A stretch of 64,000 nt of DNA from Actinacidiphila yanglinensis (lineage in GTDB: Bacteria; Actinomycetota; Actinomycetes; Streptomycetales; Streptomycetaceae), in NCBI RefSeq assembly GCF_900107965.1, contig NZ_FNVU01000017.1, positions 62,001 through 126,000 on the forward strand, written 5' to 3'. Under the pieces are notes generated by a model, which was not told where the DNA came from, searched no databases, and was given only the letters and a program-made list of their open reading frames with translations. Below are positions 41,901 to 49,279 of the stretch, in pieces. Every line of letters begins with the position of its first letter. Position 1 is the first letter of the stretch. The position numbers and the translations under genes are program-made.

Positions 41901-43087
41901 AAGGCGGCGGCGAGGGCTTCGGCGGCCTCCGCGGTCGCGTCGGCCACGGTCTCGCCGTAGCCGCGGATCTCGTAGGCGTCGTCGATCTCGACGCCCCAGC
42001 CGTCGCCGTCGCGCAACGCGCGGCCGGTGTACGGGTGGTGGCCGGACGCGTCCTCCCGGGGCGCGAGCGCGCCCGGCTTCAGCCGGCGCAGGCCGTCACC
42101 CGCGGAGAAGGTCGGTACGGCGGCGCCCTTGCGGCCCCGGCGGCGCGAACGGCCGCTCTGCGGCTCCTCGGCGGCGGGGGCCCGCGCGGCTTCAGCAGCC
42201 GGTGTCTCGGCGGCAGGCGCGGCCGGCTCCTCGGCCGGGGCGGGGGCGGCAGTCTTACGGGTGGCCCGGCGACGGGTACGCGCAGGCGCCTCCTCCGCAG
42301 CCGGAGCCGCCTCCTCAGCGGCAGGCGCGGCCTCGGCGACCGGAGCCGCCTCTTCGGCAGCCGCGGGCGAACCGGCAGGAGCCGTCGCCTTACGGGTCGC
42401 ACGGCGCCGGGTACGCGCGGGTGCCTCCTCCGCGGCGGGCGCGGGCTCTTCCGCGGCCGGAGTCTCGGCGGCAGGCGCGGCCGGCTCCTCGGCCGGTGCC
42501 GGCGCGGCAGTCTTACGGGTGGCCCGGCGACGGGTGCGCGCAGGCGCCTCCTCCGCAGCCGGAGCCGCCTCCTCAGCGGCAGGCGCGGCCTCGGCAGCCG
42601 GAGCCGCCTCTTCGGCAGCCGCGGGCGAACCGGCAGGAGCCGTCGCCTTACGGGTCGCACGACGGCGCGGGCGCGCCGGTGCCTCCTCCTCCGCGGCGGG
42701 CGCGGGCTCTGCCGCGGCCGGAGTCTCGGCGGCAGGCGCGGGCGAACCGGCAGGAGCCGTCGCCTTACGGGTGGCCCGGCGACGCGGACGCGCCGGTGCC
42801 TCCTCCTCCGCGGCGGGGGCGGCCTCGGCGGCCGGGGTCTCGGCTGCCGGGGCGGCGGCCGCGGTCTTGCGGGTGGCACGCCGCCGGGGGGCGGCCGGGG
42901 CCGCGTCCTCGGTGGCGGAGGTGCCTGCGGCGTCCCCGGTGTCAGTGCTGCCGGTGTCCGCGGCGGGCGGGCCCGCCGGGCGGGACGCGGCGCGACGGCG
43001 GCGGCGGGGTGCCGCGCTCTCGTCGGCCGCGGCGCCGGATGTGGTGTCCGGGTTCGAACCCGGGGTGGTCTCGTCGTTGTCGGGCAT
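38930..43087 (-). CDS. rne: Ribonuclease E/G with long low-complexity arms and histone H1-like tail
   Basis: A 1385-residue RNase E/G, the main single-strand endoribonuclease for mRNA decay and rRNA/tRNA processing. Residues 1-300 repeat RRRATRKxxAPA blocks with Ala/Glu/Pro spacers. Residues 400-700 contain acidic and Arg-rich stretches. The S1 domain starts near 719 (VGNVYLGKVQNVLPSMEAAF). The catalytic Asp residues lie in VVDVNTG (about 979) and VVVDFIDM (about 1022), and the Zn-link is CVHCNGRG (about 1081). Three more RRATRKATAPAG blocks follow, then an Ala/Lys tail (about 1340-1385) like histone H1. ATG 43087 follows GGGAG; an ATG 126 bases upstream is also possible. The core is central with two disordered arms, as in streptomycete RNase ES. 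Confidence 0.95.
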   Translation of the reverse strand: MPDNDETTPGSNPDTTSGAAADESAAPRRRRRAASRPAGPPAADTGSTDTGDAAGTSATEDAAPAAPRRRATRKTAAAAPAAETPAAEAAPAAEEEAPARPRRRATRKATAPAGSPAPAAETPAAAEPAPAAEEEAPARPRRRATRKATAPAGSPAAAEEAAPAAEAAPAAEEAAPAAEEAPARTRRRATRKTAAPAPAEEPAAPAAETPAAEEPAPAAEEAPARTRRRATRKATAPAGSPAAAEEAAPVAEAAPAAEEAAPAAEEAPARTRRRATRKTAAPAPAEEPAAPAAETPAAEAARAPAAEEPQSGRSRRRGRKGAAVPTFSAGDGLRRLKPGALAPREDASGHHPYTGRALRDGDGWGVEIDDAYEIRGYGETVADATAEAAEALAAAFGIPVDSIAIEVRTEEAEPAAAQEPAADEPAPTRGRRRATRPAVAVFQPPVFQAPDAAEQAPAEAEAPAAEAEADTEADEDHTPRRRRRRRGSAPEQSPAVAADEPEVESAQDTDEGADEGDEAEDHDGAESEHDEDRPSRRRRRGGRRRRRGESGDQDHEDGGSDEESDESAEGHDEDEGAAGEDDHEHDEGQGGSSSSSRRRRRRRRRGSDGGDDTAAGSDDPERTVTKVREPRSRYEGGTGSDEVQSIKGSTRLEAKKQRRREGREQGRRRVPIITEAEFLARREAVERVMVVRQNGERTQIGVLEDNVLVEHYVNKEQSTSYVGNVYLGKVQNVLPSMEAAFVDIGKGRNAVLYAGEVNFEALGMSGGPRRIESALKSGQPVLVQVTKDPIGHKGARLTSQVSLPGRYLVYVPEGSMTGISRKLPDTERARLKSILKKVVPEDAGVIVRTAAEGASEDELRRDVERLQSQWEDIRRKSKTGNAPTLLYGEPDMTVRVVRDIFNEDFSKVIVSGDEAWSTVHEYVSHVAPDLVDRLSRWTPEVDVFANYRIDEQLLKALDRKVWLPSGGSLVIDKTEAMVVVDVNTGKFTGQGGNLEETVTRNNLEAAEEIVRQLRLRDLGGIVVVDFIDMVLESNRDLVMRRLLECLGRDRTKHQVAEVTSLGLVQMTRKRVGQGLLESFSETCVHCNGRGVIVHMDQATTTGGGGKRKRRRGAAGAGEHDHEHEVAVETEAQGEEAELPELEPIEVGESDLVPAVGDPEEEWFGSAAEAEAAANGSRGRGRRRGARKATAPAGAPAAADHEPEPAVVVVPVSEPDVETPVEPEPVVSTEPPARTRRRATRKATAPAGAPAAAEEAAVVVVSAESAPAEAAAEPEPEPVVSTEPPARTRRRATRKATAPAGAPAAAEEAAVVVVPAAEPASSTTETEAAEAEAEPKKRATRKAPAKKAAAKKTAKKTVTKKAAAKKTTTKATAKKAATKKAASSAE
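42204..42719 (-). repeat. Two tandem ~258-bp repeats inside the RNase E gene
   Basis: The segment 42204-42461 recurs at 42462-42719 with few changes (period 258 bases, 86 codons; a 3-base indel near the end). Each unit encodes two RRRATRK blocks with Ala/Pro/Glu spacers. The reading frame is kept. Confidence 0.85.
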
Positions 43088-43311
43088 TCGGGCATTGCTC
43101 CCGTCGTGCCCCCGGGCGCCGCGCCGGTGGTTCCGGGGCCGGCGGGCCGCTTGGATCGCGGTGGCCGGCCTCCGGGGGCGTGGGCGCCGCACGGGGGCTG
43201 CTGTGTCGCTCATCGGCCCGCCCCTGCGGGGGGCCGACGAAAGTCTCGTGTGGTCAGCGTCGCCGGACCCGGGTGGCTCCCTGGTGCGTCGGCAACGCGT
43301 CGACGCCGTAC

Positions 43312-44094
43312 CTAGGCGGAACCGGCAGGTACCGCCACGGCGTCGCGATCTGGCGCGAGCGGGTCGGTGACCGTGCCGGACTCCTCGTCGAGCGGCCCCT
43401 GCGCCAGCCTGGTCACCGCTGCGGGGACCGGCGGCGCGAGGTCGGCCGTCGCGTGGAGGCCGGACAGTACGTCGTCGGGTCGCACGGCAGGTGTCAGGTG
43501 TCGCACAACCAGCCGCAGTATCGCACAGGCATCGCCATCCGGCGCGCCTGCACCCTTTTCTGCCGCGCCCGTGTCCGTCGCGCCGCCCACCGCGTCAGCG
43601 GCGGGGACGACGTCGAACCGCGCGACGGCGGCCCGGCAGTCGAAGGTACGGACGCCGTTCTTGGTGCCGCGCTGTACTTCCACGGTCTCGGCGGCGAGGA
43701 ACGCGGCGACGGCCCGGCGGGCCTCCTCCGGTTCGACCCCGTCGAGCCGGATCTGCCACACCGACGCCTCCAGCCGGTCGGCCAGGCCCGAGGTACGGGC
43801 GTCGACCGCCTCGATCACGTCGAGACCGGTGGGCAGGGACGCGTCCAGCAGCAGCCTCAGCTGCTCGGGGTCGCGCGGCGCGGCGAGCGCGATCTCCAGG
43901 TACTCCGCCTCGCTGCCGACGCCCGTGGGCGCGGCGTTCGCGTACGACACCTTGGGATGCGGGGTGAACCCGGCGGAGTACGCCATCGGCACGTCGGCGC
44001 GGCGAAGCGCCCGCTCAAAGGCGCGCTGGAAGTCTCGGTGGCTGGTGAACCGGAGGCGGCCGCGCTTGGTGTACCGCAGGCGGATGCGCTGCAC
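43312..44094 (-). CDS. TIGR03936 / DUF2344 radical-SAM-linked protein
   Basis: A 260-residue protein of the family that accompanies a B12-binding radical SAM enzyme. The family pattern is clear: MQRIRLRYTKRGRLRFTSHR, DFQRAFERALRRADVPMAYS, GFTPHPKVSYANAAPTGVGS and EYLEIALAAPRDPEQLRLLL. The last 100 residues are variable. The partner enzyme is encoded at 49280-51232, about 5.2 kb away rather than adjacent. The biochemical function of the pair is not established; a role in RNA or translation-factor modification is only suspected. The start is GTG 44094. Confidence 0.93.
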   Translation of the reverse strand: MQRIRLRYTKRGRLRFTSHRDFQRAFERALRRADVPMAYSAGFTPHPKVSYANAAPTGVGSEAEYLEIALAAPRDPEQLRLLLDASLPTGLDVIEAVDARTSGLADRLEASVWQIRLDGVEPEEARRAVAAFLAAETVEVQRGTKNGVRTFDCRAAVARFDVVPAADAVGGATDTGAAEKGAGAPDGDACAILRLVVRHLTPAVRPDDVLSGLHATADLAPPVPAAVTRLAQGPLDEESGTVTDPLAPDRDAVAVPAGSA

Positions 44095-44452
44095 CGCCGG
44101 TGCCGGCGGCGGGCCCTCGGGCTGTCGCTTGCCCAGTGTCGCTCAGTCCTTCATGTCGCATGTGGTGCCGCTCGCCCGCGTGCCTCTCGGAAGCACCCGG
44201 ACGTTTTACCCCACCAAGGTTACGCCGAGCGCCGGGAGCCACGCGCCGCGCGCGATGCGCCCTGTGGACGGGCGGGCCGTGTCCCGGCGCCGCGGCCAGG
44301 GTTCGCCGAGGCCACGCCGGGTATGGGGTGAAATGTGCAGATATCAGGAGTCGGCCCACATGCCCCCGTCCCCACCGCCGTCGGAATCCCCGGCCGTACG
44401 ACAGCGGTCGGGCACTGCCGCACGGCCGCCGCACCGGCGAGGTGACCCGATC
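44095..44452. other. 358-base divergent spacer
   Basis: No supported gene. It separates the DUF2344 gene from the small membrane protein gene and must contain both promoters. A locally T-rich patch, ACGTTTTACCCCACC at 44201-44215, is complementary to TGGGGTGAAA at 44324-44333 (10 bp, one wobble), so a folded RNA of about 130 bases is conceivable but not shown. Confidence 0.35.
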
Positions 44453-44758
44453 ATGACCATCGTGATAGCCCTCGCCGTGATCGCCGTGGTGGCCGTCGGC
44501 GGCGTGTGGCTGCTGCGCAAGCAGGCCTCCGAGCAGCGGGAGGGCGAGCCGAGGCCGCTGGTCGAGGACGGCCCGCCGCCCAGCGCGGAGGACCGCGACG
44601 CCCCGCACCCCGCACCCGACCGCCCCTGGCGTGACGACCCCCTGGACCGCCCGGGCGACGACGGCCTGCGGAGCCACGACCTGCCCCACTCCGCCGACCC
44701 GGACGTGGTGCCCGCCACCCCCGTGCACGCCGCGCCGGAGCAGGAACGCCAGGCGTGA
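44453..44758 (+). CDS. Small single-pass membrane protein
   Basis: A 101-residue protein with a membrane helix at residues 2-21 (IVIALAVIAVVAVGGVWLL), followed by RKQASEQREG and an acidic, Pro/Asp/His-rich soluble tail. GAGGTG lies about 9 bases before the ATG. Its TGA overlaps the GTG start of the DUF5994 gene (GTGA), which supports both starts. No family is recognised. The helix may act as an uncleaved anchor with the tail in the cytoplasm, given the positive residues after it. Confidence 0.7.
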   Translation: MTIVIALAVIAVVAVGGVWLLRKQASEQREGEPRPLVEDGPPPSAEDRDAPHPAPDRPWRDDPLDRPGDDGLRSHDLPHSADPDVVPATPVHAAPEQERQA

Positions 44759-45225
44759 GCAGGGCCTCCGGCGGCGTCGGCGTGCCGCCCACCGGGCGGA
44801 CGCGCTCCGCCGCGGCGGAGGAGGCGCCGGTGCGGCTGGCGCTGAGCCCGCCGGGCAGCGGACCCCGCCTGATCGACGGCGTCTGGTGGCCGCGTTCGCA
44901 CGACCTCGGCACATCCCTGCCCGGCCTGCTGGCCGCCCTGGAGGAGCGCTGGCCCGGCGTCACCCGCGTCACCGTGGACCGCTCGGCGTGGGGTCCCTGG
45001 CCGGACTCCCTGCTGATGCCCGACGGCCGCACCGTGCGCGTCACCCGCTCCCCGGCCGCCCGCGACCGCGGGACGATCCGCCTGCTCTCCTACGGTGTCG
45101 GGCGCTGCGACCTGCGGGTCGTCCCCCCGGAAGCGGACCCCGCCGATGCCCGCCGTCCGATGGCCGCGAACCGCGCCGGTTCACGCCCTCCCGCGGCCCC
45201 GTCGAGGCGCCGGACCGAGGAGTAA
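44755..45225 (+). CDS. DUF5994 family protein
   Basis: A 156-residue soluble protein. The central part matches the actinobacterial DUF5994 pattern: LIDGVWWPRSHDLGTSLPGL, LLAALEERWPGVTRVTVDRSAWGPWPDSLLMPDG and VRVTR. Both ends are low complexity (Ala/Pro/Arg). The GTG start overlaps the stop of the preceding gene. The family has no known biochemical role. A hairpin follows 4 bases after its stop. Confidence 0.8.
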   Translation: MSRASGGVGVPPTGRTRSAAAEEAPVRLALSPPGSGPRLIDGVWWPRSHDLGTSLPGLLAALEERWPGVTRVTVDRSAWGPWPDSLLMPDGRTVRVTRSPAARDRGTIRLLSYGVGRCDLRVVPPEADPADARRPMAANRAGSRPPAAPSRRRTEE

Positions 45226-45228
45226 GGT

Positions 45229-45264
45229 CGGGAGAAACGAGGGTTTTTCGTCCGCTTTCTCCCG
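45229..45264 (+). terminator. Terminator after the DUF5994 gene
   Basis: CGGGAGAAA (45229-45237) pairs with TTTCTCCCG (45256-45264). An inner ACGA/TCGT stem encloses a T-rich loop. It starts 4 bases after the stop codon. Confidence 0.65.
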
Positions 45265-45336
45265 TATTCCCCCGCGTTCCAGCCACCCTCGTTCGTGCCG
45301 ACCCCGGCACTCGCACCAGCCGAGGAAGTGACCGAC

Positions 45337-46311
45337 ATGGTCGCCTTGATCACGGCCCTGGTGGCCGTCGTCGTCATCGCGCTGATCCTGCTCGCGATGA
45401 GCGTGCGCAACGTCCAGCAGTACGAGAAGGGCGTGGTGTTCCGGTTCGGCCGGCTGCTGCCGGACATCCGCAGTCCCGGCCTGCGGCTGATCCGCCCGGT
45501 CGGCGACCGGATGCGGAAGGTGTCGATCCAGACCGAGGTGCTCGGGGTGTCGCCGCAGGGCGCCATCACCGCCGACAACGTGACGCTGACCGTCGACGCG
45601 GTCGTCTACTTCCGGGTGATCGACCCGGTCAAGGCGCTCGTCAACGTGCACAACTACCCCGCCGCGGTCTCGCAGATCGCCCAGACCTCGCTGCGTTCGG
45701 TGATCGGCCGCGCCGACCTCGACACGCTGCTGTCCGACCGCGACCACGTGAACGCGGAGCTGAAGAAGGTCATGGACGCCCCCACCGAGGGACCGTGGGG
45801 GCTGCGCATCGAGCGGGTGGAGATCAAGGACATCGCGCTGCCGGAGTCGATGATGCGCTCGATGTCCAAGCAGGCCGAGGCGGAACGTGAGCGGCGCGCC
45901 CGCGTCATCGCCGCCGACGGCGAGTTCCAGGCGTCCCAGCGCCTCGCCGACGCGGCCTCCACCATGGCCGACACCCCCGGCGCCCTCCAACTGCGGCTGC
46001 TGCAGACCGTGGTGGACGTCTCCGCCGAGAAGAACAGCACCCTCGTGATGCCGTTCCCGGTCGAACTGCTCCGGTTCTTCGAGCGGTTCACCGACGGGTC
46101 CGGGCAGGTCGACGGGTCCGGTCCGGAGTCCGGCCAGGAGCCCTCCCGGCAGTCCGGGGGGTCCGGCGGGACCCAGGGTCCGCCGGAGCCCGGGCGGCCC
46201 GGACCGCCCGACAGGGGCCGACCCGCGGATCCGGAGCGGATCGCCGCGGCGCTGCCGGAGGTGCTCGTTCCGCCGGTCGACGGGGCCACCGGGTCCACCC
46301 GGCGCGGCTGA
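45337..46311 (+). CDS. SPFH/stomatin (slipin) family protein
   Basis: A 324-residue protein anchored by residues 2-21 (VALITALVAVVVIALILLA). The SPFH domain covers about 28-190: VQQYEKGVVFRFGRLLPDI, SPGLRLIRPVGDRMRKVSIQ, VTLTVDAVVYFRVIDPVKAL, TSLRSVIGRADLDTLLSDRD and IERVEIKDIALPESMMRSMS. A helical oligomerisation region (QAEAERERRARVIAADGEFQAS) follows, then a Gly/Pro-rich tail from about 260. GAGGAAG precedes the ATG. Slipins organise membrane microdomains and often regulate proteases or channels; no NfeD-type partner gene is adjacent. Confidence 0.93.
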   Translation: MVALITALVAVVVIALILLAMSVRNVQQYEKGVVFRFGRLLPDIRSPGLRLIRPVGDRMRKVSIQTEVLGVSPQGAITADNVTLTVDAVVYFRVIDPVKALVNVHNYPAAVSQIAQTSLRSVIGRADLDTLLSDRDHVNAELKKVMDAPTEGPWGLRIERVEIKDIALPESMMRSMSKQAEAERERRARVIAADGEFQASQRLADAASTMADTPGALQLRLLQTVVDVSAEKNSTLVMPFPVELLRFFERFTDGSGQVDGSGPESGQEPSRQSGGSGGTQGPPEPGRPGPPDRGRPADPERIAAALPEVLVPPVDGATGSTRRG

Positions 46312-46325
46312 CCGTACGCCCGGCG

Positions 46326-46365
46326 CGGCTGCCGGGTCCGCCGTCAGGGGCGGGCCCGGCAGCCG
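46326..46365. terminator. Bidirectional terminator between SPFH and permease genes
   Basis: CGGCTGCCGGGTCCGCC pairs with GGCGGGCCCGGCAGCCG (17 bp, one T-G wobble, 6-nt loop) in the 58-base gap between convergent genes. Confidence 0.85.
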
Positions 46366-46369
46366 CTGG

Positions 46370-47857
46370 TCAGACCCCGACCGGCGCGGCGCCGGCCGCC
46401 GTGTCCGCGTCCGGTCCCGCGTCCGGGTCGGCACCCGACAGGTACTCCTCCGAGATCTCCTTCGGCCCGAACGGCCAGACCTTCTCGTAGCGGGACCACA
46501 GCGCGAACGCGACGAGCCCGAGCGCCACCCACGCCAGCGACCACTCGATGGGATGGCGTCCGGGCGAGTTCTTGTCCGCGTACCCGTAGATGACCAGCCA
46601 GCCGACCAGCGCGACGATCGCCGGGACCGGGTAGAGCCAGATCCGGTACGGGCGGCGCAGGCCGGGCTGGCGGCGGCGCAGGACGCCGACCGCGAGGATC
46701 TGGGCGAGCGCCTGGACGATCACCATCACCGTGGTGAGCAACTGGATCAGCGTCTGGAGGTCGGTGTGCCGGCCGATCAGGAAACCGCCCGCGGTGACCA
46801 CGCCCATGGTGGCCAGCCCCCACACCGGAAAGCGGTGCCGCTCGTGCAGCCGGCCGTAGGGCCGGAAGAACACCCGCTCGCGCGCGGCGTCGTACGGCAC
46901 CCGGGAGCCGCCGAGCAGGCCGGTGAAGACCGAGGCGAAGGCCGTGATCAGGATGAGCACGGTGACGGTGTCGGCCGCACCCTTGCCCCAGGTCTTCTCC
47001 AGCACCGCGGAGGCGACCGAGGTGGAGGCGATGTCGTGCGGGTCGGTCATCCGGTGCCAGTCGATGACCCCGAGGGTGCCGATCTGGAGCAGGAGGTAGA
47101 TCGCCATGATGCCGACGATCGAGAAGATGATGGAGCGCGGCAGCACCCGGCCCGGCTTCCTGATCTCGGCGCCCATGTAGGCGGTCGTGTTGTAGCCGAG
47201 GTAGTCGTAGATGCCGATGGTCAGGCCGCCGGCGAAGCCGGTCCAGAAGTGGCCGGTGGTCAGCGCGAAGGCGTGCGCGGGATAGGTGAAGGCCAGGTGC
47301 CCGGAGAAGTCCGTGGCCGCGGCGACGATCACCAGCAGCACCGACACGATCATCACCGCCCACATCACGGCGGTGATCCTGGCGATGTGCTCGATGCCGC
47401 GCCACAGCAGGCCGATCACCAGCACGATCATCGCGAGCCCGATCAGGTCGCCGGTGGTCTTCCCCATGTGCGGCGCGAGGTACCCGAGGTACTGCACGAA
47501 GCCGACCACGCCGGTCGACATGATCAGCGGGATGAAGAGCATCGCCGTCCACACGAACAGGAACGGCATCAGCCTGCCGCTGCGGTACTGGAACGCCTGC
47601 CGCAGGTAGACGTAACTGCCGCCGGAGCCCGGCATCGACGCGCCCAGCTCCGCCCACACCAGGCCGTCGGCGAGCGCGAGCACGGCGCCGGCCACGAAGC
47701 CGATCACCGCCTGCGGACCGCCGAACGCGCCGACCATCAGCGGGATCGTGACGAACGGCCCGATGCCGCACATCTGGCTCATGTTGATCGCGGTGGCCTG
47801 GAAGGGGCCGATGCGGCGGACGAAGCCGCCGGCGGCGGACGGGGGGCTGCCGGACAT
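46370..47857 (-). CDS. APC-superfamily amino acid permease
   Basis: A 495-residue transporter with about 12 helices. The N-terminal substrate motif is TAINMSQMCGIGPFVTIPLM (unwound helix 1, GIGPF). ADGLVWAELGASMPGSGGSY is the conserved helix 3 region (ELGxxxPxSGG), and IYDYLGYNTTAYMGAEIRKP matches helix 6 to 7 of amino acid/polyamine carriers. GGGAG lies before the ATG at 47857. It is divergent from the ROK regulator across 127 bases, so that regulator may control it, although ROK proteins normally sense sugars. The substrate is unknown. Confidence 0.9.
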   Translation of the reverse strand: MSGSPPSAAGGFVRRIGPFQATAINMSQMCGIGPFVTIPLMVGAFGGPQAVIGFVAGAVLALADGLVWAELGASMPGSGGSYVYLRQAFQYRSGRLMPFLFVWTAMLFIPLIMSTGVVGFVQYLGYLAPHMGKTTGDLIGLAMIVLVIGLLWRGIEHIARITAVMWAVMIVSVLLVIVAAATDFSGHLAFTYPAHAFALTTGHFWTGFAGGLTIGIYDYLGYNTTAYMGAEIRKPGRVLPRSIIFSIVGIMAIYLLLQIGTLGVIDWHRMTDPHDIASTSVASAVLEKTWGKGAADTVTVLILITAFASVFTGLLGGSRVPYDAARERVFFRPYGRLHERHRFPVWGLATMGVVTAGGFLIGRHTDLQTLIQLLTTVMVIVQALAQILAVGVLRRRQPGLRRPYRIWLYPVPAIVALVGWLVIYGYADKNSPGRHPIEWSLAWVALGLVAFALWSRYEKVWPFGPKEISEEYLSGADPDAGPDADTAAGAAPVGV

Positions 47858-47903
47858 GGGGGCTCCCTGAACTGGTCGGATCACAGGCGTGGCTGGGGCG
47901 CGT

Positions 47904-47928
47904 TCAAGTTAAGTTCCTTTACTAATAG
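47904..47928. promoter_or_regulatory. AT-rich operator/promoter candidate between permease and ROK genes
   Basis: TCAAGTTAAGTTCCTTTACT followed by AATAG is strikingly AT-rich for this genome and sits mid-way in the divergent spacer. Such TTAAG...CTTTACTAA sequences are typical of ROK-regulator sites. The palindrome is imperfect, so this is a candidate only. Confidence 0.5.
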
Positions 47929-47984
47929 CGTCAAGGGGGTGCGCGACCCGGGCTTCCGGCCGCCTGCCCGCGCCATGGGCGACA

Positions 47985-49157
47985 ATGCGGACCATGAGCA
48001 GCAGCGACGGAGGTGGCGAACAGCCCTGGAACCAGCAGCGGCTGCGCAGCTCCAACGAACGCCTGCTGCTGGAGCGGTTGCGGGCCGCCCCCGCCTCGCG
48101 CGCCCAACTCGCCCGCGCCACCGGCCTGTCCAAGCCCACCGTCTCCAGCGCGCTGGCCGCCCTGGAGACGGCCGGGCTGGTCCGCGAGGCGGGCCACCAT
48201 ATCCCCGAGCGCGGTCGCGCCGCCGTGCTCTACTCCCCCGACCCGTCGGCCGGTTACGCCCTCGGCATCGACATCGGCCGCACCTGGCTGCGGGTGGCGC
48301 TCGCCGACCTCGACGGCGTGGTGGTCGCGCGCGGCGACGTCCGCAACCGGGCCCGCTCCTCCGCCGCGATGGCCGACCTGGTGGTGGCCACCGCGCACCA
48401 GGTGGTCGCCGGCTCGGCGGTGCCCGCGGCCAAGGTGGTGCACGCCGTGGTCGGCACCCCCGGGGTCTACGACCCGGCCGCCCGGCGGGTGCGCTACGCC
48501 CAGCACCTGCCCGGCTGGGGCCGCGCCGGGCTCTTCGACCGGATGCGGGACGAACTCGGCGTCCCGCTCGCCGTCCACAACGACGCCAACCTCGCCGCCG
48601 TCGGCGAGCACTCCTTCGGTGTCGGCGCCGGCAGCCGGCTGTTCGTCTACGTGATGATCGGCACCGGGCTCGGGATGGGGATCGTCGCCGACGGCCGGCC
48701 CTTCACCGGGGCGAGCGGCGCCGCCGGGGAGATCGGCTTCCTGCCCTGGCCCGGGCGCGAACCCGGCACCCTGGAGGACACCGTCTCCGCCGACGCCGTG
48801 GTCCGCGCCGCCCGCGCCCTCGGCATGACCGGCACGCTCACCGCCAAGTCCGTGTTCGCCGCCGCCCGTTCCGGCCACCCCGCGGCGGTCGCCGCGGTCC
48901 GCCAGGAGGGCGAGCGGCTCGCGCACACCGTCGCCGCCGTCGCCGCCGTCCTGGACCCCGAACTCGTCGTGCTCGGCGGCGGCGTCGGCCACAGCGCCGA
49001 CCTGCTGCTCACCACCGTCGGCGACACGCTGCGCCGGCTCACCCCGCTGCGCCCGAGGGTCGCGGCCAGCGCGCTCGGCGAGGACGCGGTGGTGCTCGGC
49101 GCGGTCGCGACCGCGCTCGACACCGCGCGGGACGTGGTCTTCGCGCAGCGCGGCTGA
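47985..49157 (+). CDS. ROK family transcriptional regulator
   Basis: A 390-residue regulator. The winged helix domain occupies about 18-80 (RLRSSNERLLLERLRAAPAS, ATGLSKPTVSSALAALETAG). The ROK sugar-kinase-like domain covers about 85-380: GYALGIDIGRTWLRVALADL, VVGTPGVYDPAARRV, VHNDANLAAVGEHSFG and VYVMIGTGLGMGIV. The zinc-binding stretch that usually reads GExGH...CxCGxxGCxE is here GEIGFLPWPGREPGTLEDT, with neither the His nor any Cys. It probably represses or activates the divergent permease gene. ATG 47994 is an alternative start three codons in. Confidence 0.93.
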   Translation: MRTMSSSDGGGEQPWNQQRLRSSNERLLLERLRAAPASRAQLARATGLSKPTVSSALAALETAGLVREAGHHIPERGRAAVLYSPDPSAGYALGIDIGRTWLRVALADLDGVVVARGDVRNRARSSAAMADLVVATAHQVVAGSAVPAAKVVHAVVGTPGVYDPAARRVRYAQHLPGWGRAGLFDRMRDELGVPLAVHNDANLAAVGEHSFGVGAGSRLFVYVMIGTGLGMGIVADGRPFTGASGAAGEIGFLPWPGREPGTLEDTVSADAVVRAARALGMTGTLTAKSVFAAARSGHPAAVAAVRQEGERLAHTVAAVAAVLDPELVVLGGGVGHSADLLLTTVGDTLRRLTPLRPRVAASALGEDAVVLGAVATALDTARDVVFAQRG

Positions 49158-49192
49158 CCCGTCCCGCAGGGGCCGCGGCGGACCCCGACACA

Positions 49193-49231
49193 CGTGATGC
49201 GGCCCCGGACGGTGTCCGGGGCCGCATCACG
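49193..49231. terminator. Bidirectional terminator between ROK and radical SAM genes
   Basis: CGTGATGCGGCCCCGGA and TCCGGGGCCGCATCACG form a perfect 17-bp stem with a 5-nt loop, the strongest hairpin in the window. Confidence 0.9.
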
Positions 49232-49279
49232 GTCCGACGAGGGGTCAGCGGGCCGCGGCGACGGCCCGCCCCGCGGGGC

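Noticed and set aside
38831-43315. A 1494-codon open frame on the plus strand opposite the RNase E gene
   Set aside because: Long antisense frames are expected over GC-rich repeats; the product is low-complexity Leu/Gly/Arg and no ribosome site or family match is seen.
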